From: Bacteroidota bacterium
GTDB lineage: Bacteria; Bacteroidota; Ignavibacteria; Ignavibacteriales; Ignavibacteriaceae
Reading direction: 5' to 3'
Assembly: GCA_022564295.1 (NCBI GenBank)
Contig: JADFLR010000003.1
Span: 124,001-188,000, forward strand
DNA length: 64,000 bases
The notes beneath the pieces are model-generated. The model was not told where the DNA came from and searched no databases. It saw only the letters and a list, made by a program, of their open reading frames with translations. Below are positions 9,652 through 17,106 of this stretch, piece by piece (the stretch's first letter is position 1; the number at the start of each line of letters is the position of its first letter). Position numbers and translations under genes: made by a program.

Positions 9652-11534
9652 CTCTTTAATAACTTTTCTAACTCAAAAACAATTCTATTTACAGGGATGC
9701 TTTCCATACATGCACTGTTTCTCATTCCTGTTAGTTTGCAGGGAATATTTTCATTTCTCCAGCATGGTAAACATCCTAATTGGTCTTGTGCGTCAATAAA
9801 TTTGCAGTTAGAATAATTTTTAGTTCTAACTTCTCCATCAATAGGGCCGAAGAGCGCAATAGTGGGTATTTCGAAAGCAGCGGCAAAATGAACAAAGGAT
9901 GAATCGGGAGCGATAACGCCATCACATTTATGTGCGATTGCAAATGCTTCTCTTAATCTAAAGGAATCTATTTTTATAACGTTTTTAAAATTGTATCCAT
10001 CAATTCGGTAACTATCAAAAAGCAGTACCTTAAACTTTTTAGATAAAACTTCAACCAGGTTTTCCATTTGTGGGTAATCTCTGTAAGTTTCCTCAGAATG
10101 TAATTGAATACCTATTACTGCCTCATCGTTTAATTTTGCTCGTTCAAAAAAATCATCTGCGAACTTATGTTCATCCTGAGAAATAAAATAACGCGGGCGA
10201 CGATCCATGGTGAAAAGACGAATTCCCTTAACTCCCATTGCCTGAGCAAAAATGTCTATCCTGCTCTTCTTAACATTCGGAGCAGATCTACTTTCTTTTC
10301 TTGATGCGGGGCAGTCAGTAAAATTAAACCACCTTGTATACAGAAAATGAGAGAAAAAATCCTCTTCTATATCAATTAGTTTTACATCAGGATTGTTTTG
10401 AAAAATCTGAAAGTAACGGCGTGGAATAGCAAGATGAATTTCTTTATTGGGGAATTTATTTTTTAGTGCATGAAGACCAGGTGTCATCATAAGTAAGTCA
10501 CCAATTCCGCCCATTGCTCTTGTAATTAAGATTCTGGTTCCCCTTTCATTAGTTTTTTTCTCTTCAGATAAAATATCTAAATTGTTTACATCAGCAAGAA
10601 CGGGGCGGAAATTTCCAATGTGATTCTTTTTCAGCCGTACAGGTTCGGATTTCTTTATGTAATTAATTATATATACAATCCCTAAAAGAGACCTAGTAGC
10701 TGCTTTATTTATACTACCAAAATTGATTTTGTGAAAGTTCGGCAGTTTATAATATAACAGATGAATTAAATAAAGCAGTTTGTCAATAATTTTAACTTTA
10801 CGTTTAAAAAGAAGTTTATATGAACTTCTGTAAGTAAGTCTTAACTGATCTACAAAATCTCTTCGGGTTTCAGTATTTGTGTAAAAATACCTAAGTCCCA
10901 GGAACAACATCATTTTATACTGCGCAACTTCTCCGGATTTTAATACTGCTCTGCTCAATCTAAATAGAATATCCGGAACCTGGTTGCTATCAGTGATAAA
11001 GTAAGGATGTTCTATAAGATGAATTAGCTGGTTTGTAGAATCTTCAATCCTGCCTTGCTTACTGTAGATTTTAGTTATCTTATTAATTGCATCAACTCTA
11101 AGATTTGGAAAATTGTTGATCCCTAAATCGAAAGCAAGCTGAAGATATTTAATCGCCTCATTTAGTGATGCTAAATGAATAAGCTCCTCACTAACATAAA
11201 GTATAGATTGAAAAATCTCTTTTGGATAAAGATTAGTGAGATTACAATAGCTTATAAATTGTTCAAGAATATCAATTAAAAACTGTTTTTCATACTTTAT
11301 TAATTCATCATTATGAACGCTGCGTAACGATCTAATTCTCTCAATGCTGCCCCAGATAGTCTGACCTAAAATATCTTTATCAGAAAACTCATCTCTGCGT
11401 TCAACGGGTAATTTCCTTAGGATCGAATGAACTAATTCGTATTGCCCTGTGTATGCCATATAAGCAACTTGCTTGAAGCTTAATTCATCGGTAGTTAATT
11501 TATTAATACTAATTGCGGTTTGTGTGCCGATCAC
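9639..11534 (-). CDS. Glycosyltransferase family 9 (heptosyltransferase-like) with long N-terminal extension
   Basis: The C-terminal half (from about residue 330) is a GT9 enzyme: GGIGDLLMMTPGLHALKN, then LNDEAVIGIQLH, and CDGVIAPDSSFVHFAAAFEIP followed by ALFGP. The first 300 residues are helical and repeat-like (FQSILYVSEELIHLASLNEA, LRVDAINKITKIYSKQGR), resembling TPR repeats. At 631 residues it is nearly twice the size of WaaC/WaaF. Start is GTG at 11534 with AGGA eight bases upstream. Two cysteine pairs near the end (GCLPCW, PCKLTGMRNSAC) may bind metal. It is the first enzyme of the glycan operon. Confidence 0.85.
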   Translation of the reverse strand: MIGTQTAISINKLTTDELSFKQVAYMAYTGQYELVHSILRKLPVERRDEFSDKDILGQTIWGSIERIRSLRSVHNDELIKYEKQFLIDILEQFISYCNLTNLYPKEIFQSILYVSEELIHLASLNEAIKYLQLAFDLGINNFPNLRVDAINKITKIYSKQGRIEDSTNQLIHLIEHPYFITDSNQVPDILFRLSRAVLKSGEVAQYKMMLFLGLRYFYTNTETRRDFVDQLRLTYRSSYKLLFKRKVKIIDKLLYLIHLLYYKLPNFHKINFGSINKAATRSLLGIVYIINYIKKSEPVRLKKNHIGNFRPVLADVNNLDILSEEKKTNERGTRILITRAMGGIGDLLMMTPGLHALKNKFPNKEIHLAIPRRYFQIFQNNPDVKLIDIEEDFFSHFLYTRWFNFTDCPASRKESRSAPNVKKSRIDIFAQAMGVKGIRLFTMDRRPRYFISQDEHKFADDFFERAKLNDEAVIGIQLHSEETYRDYPQMENLVEVLSKKFKVLLFDSYRIDGYNFKNVIKIDSFRLREAFAIAHKCDGVIAPDSSFVHFAAAFEIPTIALFGPIDGEVRTKNYSNCKFIDAQDQLGCLPCWRNENIPCKLTGMRNSACMESIPVNRIVFELEKLLKRCGK

Positions 11535-11551
11535 TTATCAATCCTGCTCAT

Positions 11552-11710
11552 TTAATTTTGAAGATTACAATCACTAAGAAGAGCTTTCTCTTCATCTGCT
11601 AAATTCTTCAATTCATTGTAATATTCAACTGAAAAATCTATTTGTGTCAAATCGTTTAATCTATCGCATAATTGAAGAGCTTCATTAAAAAGATTTTTTA
11701 CGTCCGACAT
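11552..11710 (-). CDS. Small hypothetical protein (52 aa) sharing its N-terminus with the nar cytochrome gene
   Basis: ATG at 11710 with AGAGGAA eight bases upstream, 52 codons, stop 17 bases before the GT9 start. The protein is acidic and helical (MSDVKNLFNEALQLCDRLND, ADEEKALLSDC). Its first 11 residues mirror those of the cytochrome c at 38832 (MSDLINLFNKA), because promoter, leader and first codons are a copy of the same DNA. It may act as a translated leader of the glycan operon or be a by-product of the duplication. Function unknown. Confidence 0.6.
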   Translation of the reverse strand: MSDVKNLFNEALQLCDRLNDLTQIDFSVEYYNELKNLADEEKALLSDCNLQN

Positions 11711-11966
11711 TTATTATTCCTCTTTCTAATACTTGTTAACTTTTGTTAAAAATCTATAATCGGATATTTAAGTCTGATTAAATCTAATAAATTATTATTT
11801 ACTTGTCAAGATTAAAATTTTTGTTTTGTATAAAATAATTTACAAAGTGTATTGTAACCGACAAACAAAACCTTGTTAAAGGAGTTTTATTACAATGGAG
11901 GACTTTCTTTATCTATTTCTTATTTAATTAAGAAATACACAGACATGAATTGTAGTATTAGATAAC
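11679..11966 (-). repeat. Promoter-containing duplication, copy 1 (glycan operon)
   Basis: This 288-base segment aligns without gaps to 38801-39088 at a constant offset of 27122. I count about 15 differences over the 256 non-coding bases. The copies include the start codon and about 11 codons of two different genes, the ribosome binding site, a TTAAC-N4-GTTAA dyad in the leader and a good promoter. Similarity stops abruptly at 11966. Confidence 0.9.
11781..11809 (-). promoter_or_regulatory. Sigma-70-like promoter of the glycan operon
   Basis: On the minus strand TTGACA (11804-11809), a 17-base spacer and TAGATT (11781-11786). The leader that follows is about 65 bases and carries the TTAAC-N4-GTTAA dyad about 20-33 bases before the start codon. 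The identical arrangement precedes the nar operon. Confidence 0.6.
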
Positions 11967-12025
11967 ACCTAAGCTCACCTACCGCGATGAAGCATATCAA
12001 AATTGCGGTCAGGTGATGTGCCCTG

Positions 12026-12709
12026 TTATATTGATTTCTTACAAGCTGTTGCTGTCATCATTCCCCAAAGCCAATTGATCCTATACCTATCAATTTTAAT
12101 ATCATTAAATCCTGACGAACATAAAAGGTTATAACATTCTGTTTTTCTATATGTTTTGAAATGTGCCTCATTAAAGATTCGAAGAAATAAGTCACATATT
12201 CGACAGCTAATATAATCATTACACCAATCAGTAATTACAAGTCTTCCTGCTGGTTTAAGAATACGCATTGCCTCTTTGAGGGCAACGAACGGTTCTCGAA
12301 TATAGTGGAGCGTGTTGCAAGAAATTATGATATCAAATGTTTCGGCTTCAAATGGAAGTTTTTCTGCCCAGCTTCTCTCTAGATGAACGTTTTTCGACAA
12401 TCGCCTCCCCGCAATATCGAGCATTTCCTGAGTAGGGTCAACACCTGCCAAAATAATTTCGGGATTCTTCTTTTCTAAAGTTTCCAAAAAGACTCCTGTT
12501 CCACATCCAATATCAAGCAGCCTCTGTCCCGAATAAACCTCAATTCTATTCAAAGTTTCCTGAAGTGTTGCTTTAACATAAAAACTCCACTTATCATCAT
12601 ATTTTTCTGCCAATTGTGAGTACTCTTTTTGCACGGGACTATTATAAACGTTTTTTAAACCAGCGCGTTTCATATCCACCTTATCAAAAAACTTTAACGA
12701 CAATTTCAT
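12026..12709 (-). CDS. Class I SAM-dependent methyltransferase
   Basis: A 227-residue UbiE/Methyltransf_11 type enzyme: motif I LLDIGCGTGVFLETL, acidic residue in AGVDPTQEMLDIA, FDIIISCNTLHYIREP and LKPAGRLVITDWC. The substrate is not evident. It is third in an operon after a fatty acid hydroxylase-type protein and a radical SAM enzyme (34 bases from the latter), suggesting action on a lipid or other small molecule made by those enzymes. An 11-bp imperfect hairpin (11974-12016) lies just after the stop but has no T run. Confidence 0.85.
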   Translation of the reverse strand: MKLSLKFFDKVDMKRAGLKNVYNSPVQKEYSQLAEKYDDKWSFYVKATLQETLNRIEVYSGQRLLDIGCGTGVFLETLEKKNPEIILAGVDPTQEMLDIAGRRLSKNVHLERSWAEKLPFEAETFDIIISCNTLHYIREPFVALKEAMRILKPAGRLVITDWCNDYISCRICDLFLRIFNEAHFKTYRKTECYNLLCSSGFNDIKIDRYRINWLWGMMTATACKKSI

Positions 12710-12743
12710 TTGGTTTCACAAAACTGATCTAAATTTGATCAGG

Positions 12744-14036
12744 TTAATCTTGATTTGAGGTAAAGTTATAATGTAAAACTTTTTCTTTTTCCTTATCAGC
12801 TTCATTTTTTGGCACCATTCTTAAAAAGTCGCCATATTTCATCGGCTCTTCCAATCTACAAGACCAGACAAGTTTTTCCCTTCCGTCTTTATCTTTCCAA
12901 TAAGTGATATCCGGGCAGCCGTCACACATACTCTGATCACCGTTTGCCATCAGATCCGGGGGCTGTATGATCAAAATAGACTGCAAATGAGCCTTCTTAA
13001 AAATTCTTAAAGGATTAAGGGCTATATAAATTAAATAATTTTTTAATGCTTTCCGCACACCTTTATCAAGAAACCACAAGGTAAACATTGTTGATCTTCC
13101 AAAGCTTAATGTTTTTGGTGAGGCGTAGCTTAGATATCTATCATACTTAAAATGATAAACCGACATTACAAGTTCAAGAAACTTTTTGCCCACGTAACCG
13201 AATACCTTATCTTTGTTTCCAATTCTTTCGGACAACAGCCATTTGTAATCATCGGCTTTGTGCGTTCCGTTTAAATACGCTGCGGGTGAAAAATCCGGAT
13301 ATTTTTCTCTAATGTTTTTAACAACATCCGGTGCTTTCAAATCTATAACTTCTTCCTTATCAGAATGATAATAAATATCAGTCCAGATAATCCTTTTATC
13401 CCCGACATAAAAATCAAAGGGTGTGTTAGGCGTGATGTATCTAAACAAAATGAAGACCATAGTATCAACAATATTTATATGCTTATGGGCCCAATCAATT
13501 AATTCCGGGATGTATTGAACTGTATCGCCGTAAACAGTAGAATTGAATGAACAGGCGATTCCTCCTTCTGCTGCAAGCATATCGGCATAATAAAGTCGTA
13601 GTTCGTTAAGCTCCACTTCATTCTTACTGCGCCATTTTTCTTCTCTGCCTCTTCCCTGTTTGGAATCTATATGAAAAGTAAATCCAAACACTCCGGCTTT
13701 TTTAAGCTCTTTAAGAAGTTCTTTTGTTAGCGCAATACCATTTGTATTAATTATCGGTTTAAGCCCTCTGGATTTTATTTCAGATACTAATTCAATTATG
13801 TGCGGATAGACTAACGGATCACCTCCAGCAATGGAAATACAGTCTGATTTCCTCTGTGATTGAAAAAAATCTAATTCATGTTTAACCTGTTCCAGAGACT
13901 TATGCGAGTTTTTAATGTTCTTACGGTAGCAGCCGTAACAGTTTAAGTTACACTGTGATGTAGGCTCAAGCCAGGTAATAGAATTATCGGTTAGATTCCA
14001 GGGAAGTCTGTAATAATCAAGATGATTGAGTGTCAT
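12744..14036 (-). CDS. Radical SAM protein with C-terminal cysteine cluster
   Basis: The radical SAM motif is CNLNCYGC (CxxxCxxC) close to the N-terminus, followed by the GGDP SAM-binding motif (IAGGDPLVYPHI) and LKPIINTNG. Near the C-terminus further cysteines (MCDGCPDITYW, VWSCRLEEP) could hold an extra cluster as in SPASM-like enzymes. I choose the ATG at 14036 because GAGGTG precedes it by the right distance; the ATG at 14048 overlaps that site. It lies between a fatty acid hydroxylase-family gene and a methyltransferase gene. The reaction is unknown. Confidence 0.85.
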   Translation of the reverse strand: MTLNHLDYYRLPWNLTDNSITWLEPTSQCNLNCYGCYRKNIKNSHKSLEQVKHELDFFQSQRKSDCISIAGGDPLVYPHIIELVSEIKSRGLKPIINTNGIALTKELLKELKKAGVFGFTFHIDSKQGRGREEKWRSKNEVELNELRLYYADMLAAEGGIACSFNSTVYGDTVQYIPELIDWAHKHINIVDTMVFILFRYITPNTPFDFYVGDKRIIWTDIYYHSDKEEVIDLKAPDVVKNIREKYPDFSPAAYLNGTHKADDYKWLLSERIGNKDKVFGYVGKKFLELVMSVYHFKYDRYLSYASPKTLSFGRSTMFTLWFLDKGVRKALKNYLIYIALNPLRIFKKAHLQSILIIQPPDLMANGDQSMCDGCPDITYWKDKDGREKLVWSCRLEEPMKYGDFLRMVPKNEADKEKEKVLHYNFTSNQD

Positions 14037-14130
14037 TGTACACCTCATTAATAAATGGATAAAAAGATGATTTAATATTAATAGTCATAAAATATTGTCT
14101 AAAACTTAAAAGAGATACTTGTAGTGCCAT

Positions 14131-14934
14131 TTAATTAACAACATCAGTTTTTCTTAGTAGACGGTCAATCGGAACTTCTTTCCTGAAAAAAGCAACAAAC
14201 TGCCGGAAATATCCTCCGGGATATCCGGAATAGCAGAGACCGTATTGTTCAATTTTTTTATCCTTCGGTCTGTACGCAGTGCCAAAGATCCAGTCCCAGA
14301 TTGCAAGTTTTGTTGCCAGGTTAATGCGGCCGTATCCAGATGCGTGATGCCATCTATGCATTTCGGGACCGTTAATAACATATTGAAACCAGCCAGTGTA
14401 AACATTAATGTTTGCGTGAATCCATACACCCCAGGCACCGTCTATCAATCCCTTTAATAATGCTACTTCAGGAGCTGCACCAAGAATCACGATAGGAGCA
14501 AACTCTACAGTTTGGTTAATAAGTATTTCAAATGGGTGTGAACGTGAACCGGCGACCCAATCAACATCCCGGACCGAGTGATGCGCTTCGTGAAACCTCC
14601 AGAGAAATCTGTTATGGTGCATAAGCCAGTGAAATCCATAGATGAATAAATCGTGAGTGACGAGAAAAAATAATAGCTGGGCACCTAACGGCCAATCTGA
14701 TACCAGTTGTAACCTTGATAATTGAGCGTGATTATCTATAAACATTATTAGCTCGGCAATAATAAAACCCACTACAATGCCCTGAAAGATTGTATAGAAA
14801 ATGAAATCGTCCCAAAACCATTTCCTTAATAATTTTTGTTCTTTGTAAGGATACATTCTCTCCAAAATCACAATAATTATTACATAGAGAATAAGTGCTA
14901 ATACTGCATAAAGTCTTAAAATGTTATAATCCAT
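14131..14934 (-). CDS. Fatty acid hydroxylase / sterol desaturase superfamily membrane protein
   Basis: A 267-residue integral membrane di-iron protein. Histidine motifs of the superfamily are clear: HDLFIYGFHWLMHH, FHEAHHS and MHRWHHAS, with three to four helices around them. Members hydroxylate or desaturate lipids, carotenoids or alkyl chains using O2. It heads a small operon with a radical SAM enzyme and a methyltransferase. An oxygen-dependent enzyme in a nitrate-respiring neighbourhood suggests a facultative host. Confidence 0.9.
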   Translation of the reverse strand: MDYNILRLYAVLALILYVIIIVILERMYPYKEQKLLRKWFWDDFIFYTIFQGIVVGFIIAELIMFIDNHAQLSRLQLVSDWPLGAQLLFFLVTHDLFIYGFHWLMHHNRFLWRFHEAHHSVRDVDWVAGSRSHPFEILINQTVEFAPIVILGAAPEVALLKGLIDGAWGVWIHANINVYTGWFQYVINGPEMHRWHHASGYGRINLATKLAIWDWIFGTAYRPKDKKIEQYGLCYSGYPGGYFRQFVAFFRKEVPIDRLLRKTDVVN

Positions 14935-15007
14935 TTTGCTGCTCCAGTTCTTTTATAAAAAATTTATTTTGAATTTTCATATTACGCAGTTCAATTTTTC
15001 TTTTAAT

Positions 15008-15247
15008 TCAAAGATCTTTTTTCATCTGATCAAACTCCTCTTTGGTTATTTCGCCTTTGGCATATCGTTTTTTTAGTATATCTATAGCCGTTTCTGAGTC
15101 CGTACTTTCACTATGATGTCTGTCAGAATTTTGTCCCCAGGGTGGTCTGAATCCTCCACGCCGAAACATCATAAAAAAGAACATCATTATCATGCATATT
15201 ACCGGAAATATCCACCAACCACTCCACCCGAAATTTTCAGGTCCCAT
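15008..15247 (-). CDS. SHOCT-domain small membrane protein
   Basis: 79 residues. One membrane helix at 13-31 (WIFPVICMIMMFFFMMF) is followed by a basic linker and a C-terminal SHOCT motif (AIDILKKRYAKGEITKEEF). It shows what the intact version of the broken SHOCT tails at 39549-39608 and 48266-48346 would look like. SHOCT domains are thought to mediate oligomerisation; the exact role here is unknown. TTTCCTTTTC upstream gives a GGAAA-type ribosome binding site. Confidence 0.85.
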   Translation of the reverse strand: MGPENFGWSGWWIFPVICMIMMFFFMMFRRGGFRPPWGQNSDRHHSESTDSETAIDILKKRYAKGEITKEEFDQMKKDL

Positions 15248-15379
15248 TTGTTTTCCTTTCTTTTAGTATTATGATAAAAAATTTTAGAATATTTTATATT
15301 CATACCGGACATCACTATTATAAATCCTATACCAAGACCGAGAAGACAGATTATTAACCAATTAATTATTTCTCATTGT

Positions 15380-16093
15380 TCACTTTATTGCTCTTAGATA
15401 TTCCGGCTCTTTTTCTGTATAACGAGAAAGTTGATTCAGCAAAGAGTTCAACGATGATCCAAGAGATGTGTCTAACGAGGAGAAATCATATTCAGGGGGA
15501 ACATGGATTATGACATCAGCAGTAGAGTTCCCAGCCCCTACAATACCACCAGTAATGGCCCCGATCGGGGAAAGACACATGGACCACAACAAAGCCTTTG
15601 TCCCTGCAGTTAACTTAAGATAACCGCTTTCGTCATCACCACTAGCAAAGCCTACACTTACTCCGACAGCAGCACCTATTAATGCTCCATACCCCGCACT
15701 CTCCCAGAATTCAGATTTGCCTTCGACTGTTATCTTCTGTATCTCCTGGCCTTTGATTGAGAAAATTGGGTAAACTCCCTTAGCTAATTCTTCTTCTATG
15801 GCTGAATATTCTGTGCAGATAATAAGAGTACTATCCCGAACAGACAATAATTCACCATAAATCTCTGCCCTGTCCTTTAGTGATAATGTTACTTCAGCAC
15901 CCTCATTATCATCCCGATAATCGCCATAATTAATCCCCTCATCCTGCTCACTTTTATCGGATCCTAAGCTTAAATTAGTTGTGCCGCTGCAGCCAGTAGC
16001 TAATAAACCAATAAAAACAGTAACAATAAAAATTGCAGTTTTCCCTGCGAAGCCTGCCTTGGCGGCAGACAGGCGGGATTTCGTTTCACTCAA
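15380..16093 (-). CDS. Lipoprotein with glycine-zipper segment
   Basis: A 237-residue protein with a type II signal peptide, IFIVTVFIGLLATGC, whose Cys is at the lipobox. The mature part has an acidic patch, then a glycine-rich membrane-like segment (YGALIGAAVGVSVGFASG) and a second one (GAITGGIVGAGNS). The N-terminal codons before the signal core (SRLSAAKAGFAGK) derive from a palindromic DNA repeat inserted in the gene. No function is recognised. Confidence 0.7.
   Translation of the reverse strand: MSETKSRLSAAKAGFAGKTAIFIVTVFIGLLATGCSGTTNLSLGSDKSEQDEGINYGDYRDDNEGAEVTLSLKDRAEIYGELLSVRDSTLIICTEYSAIEEELAKGVYPIFSIKGQEIQKITVEGKSEFWESAGYGALIGAAVGVSVGFASGDDESGYLKLTAGTKALLWSMCLSPIGAITGGIVGAGNSTADVIIHVPPEYDFSSLDTSLGSSLNSLLNQLSRYTEKEPEYLRAIK
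16048..16083. repeat. Palindromic repeat within the lipoprotein N-terminal codons
   Basis: The sequence CGAAGCCTGCCTTGGCGGCA, continuing GACAGGCGGGATTTCG, folds on itself (CGAA/TTCG, GCCTG/CAGGC, CTGCC/GGCAG). It is read in frame as part of the lipoprotein signal region and is GC-rich against an AT-rich background. A related run (GCACCGGCAGGCAGGT) appears in the intergenic DNA at about 55720. Confidence 0.55.
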
Positions 16094-16107
16094 CCTAACT
16101 ATCTCCT

Positions 16108-16400
16108 AATTAATTAAGCGCTATGATCAAATCGTGAATCAAAAAAATCACTTTATTAAAACCATCTTCTTTATCTTAATATAATTTCCTGCTTGCAGAC
16201 TGTAGAAGTAAACTCCGCTTGGGAGGGTTTGATGAATCAAACCCGTACCATCGAATATTACTTCGTATTCGCCTACTAGTCTTTCTCCGTTAACTAAAGT
16301 TGCAATTTCATTTCCTAAAACATCATAAATTTTAATTGTAACAAAACTTAATTCTGGAATTTGATATCTTATTGTTGTTATCGGGTTGAACGGATTTGGG
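16108..16400. repeat. T9SS sorting-domain cassette plus downstream flank, copy 1
   Basis: The 3' coding end and about 40 bases downstream (AATTAAGCGCTATGATCAAA and onward) closely match 18758-19040. The match crosses the stop codon into intergenic DNA, so it reflects recent duplication or gene conversion rather than protein constraint alone. Confidence 0.7.
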
Positions 16401-16978
16401 TAATTTTGATATAACTGATAATCATCTAACTCTGTGTTATTACTAGAGATAATTGTAATATTGTCAAGGATTTTAACCGGAAACTTCGGGCCAAAATTCC
16501 ACTTATCCAGTGGATCTGGTATGGAATCCCACACTAAACTTAAACCACAGGAGTAAATTGTATCCCATTCTCCCGAAGTATCTGAAGCAGTATAGCCAAA
16601 GTTCCAAAAAATTGTATCCAGAGTCGTGGGGAAAGGCAAAGAGAATGCTTGTGTTAATTCATTTAATGCTAATGGATGCCTGTATGAAAAAGAATCTACT
16701 AGTTCCATTTTACCATATCGCCCTGCTACATTATAACCGCCGCCTTCTGCCGGACCGCCAAACATGTACATTCTGTAATACCCTGTTTGACCAATCTGCA
16801 AAGTATCGGGTCCTTCAACCCAAACAATCACGCTTGTATCGCGCTCAAGACCATGGCAAACACAGCCACTACCATTTAACTCAGTACCGCCAATCTTGTT
16901 TGTATCGTTTAAATTGGCAATTACAACAATCGAGATAAATGCAAGAAATAATAATGCTATGATGTAATTAATCTTCAT
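16148..16978 (-). CDS. Secreted protein with T9SS C-terminal sorting domain (choice-of-anchor type)
   Basis: 276 residues: signal peptide, then GSGCVCHG and a beta-sandwich region (WVEGPDTLQIGQTGYYRMYM) of the kind seen in choice-of-anchor V domains, and a type IX sorting domain from about residue 195 (YQNYPNPFNPITTIRYQIPE through KMVLIK). It is probably exported across the outer membrane and anchored or released. The sorting domain is nearly identical at DNA level to that of the gene at 18799. Confidence 0.8.
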   Translation of the reverse strand: MKINYIIALLFLAFISIVVIANLNDTNKIGGTELNGSGCVCHGLERDTSVIVWVEGPDTLQIGQTGYYRMYMFGGPAEGGGYNVAGRYGKMELVDSFSYRHPLALNELTQAFSLPFPTTLDTIFWNFGYTASDTSGEWDTIYSCGLSLVWDSIPDPLDKWNFGPKFPVKILDNITIISSNNTELDDYQLYQNYPNPFNPITTIRYQIPELSFVTIKIYDVLGNEIATLVNGERLVGEYEVIFDGTGLIHQTLPSGVYFYSLQAGNYIKIKKMVLIK

Positions 16979-17106
16979 TTTATTTTTTTGGATTATTGAT
17001 TATAAATAAATTTCTTAAAATTTGTTATTTATTTTCTTTAAATGCGACCTACAGTTGAGGTGAGCCGCGTTTTAAGATACCTCATCAACATTTATCCGCC
17101 GTAGTG

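Noticed and set aside
11974-12016. Integron attC site or terminator at the 11-bp hairpin after the methyltransferase
   Set aside because: No attC core triplets, no T run on either strand; left as an unexplained hairpin.
12744-14036. Assigning the radical SAM gene to tetraether lipid or hopanoid synthesis
   Set aside because: The operon context is lipid-like but I cannot recall sequence motifs specific enough to claim either.
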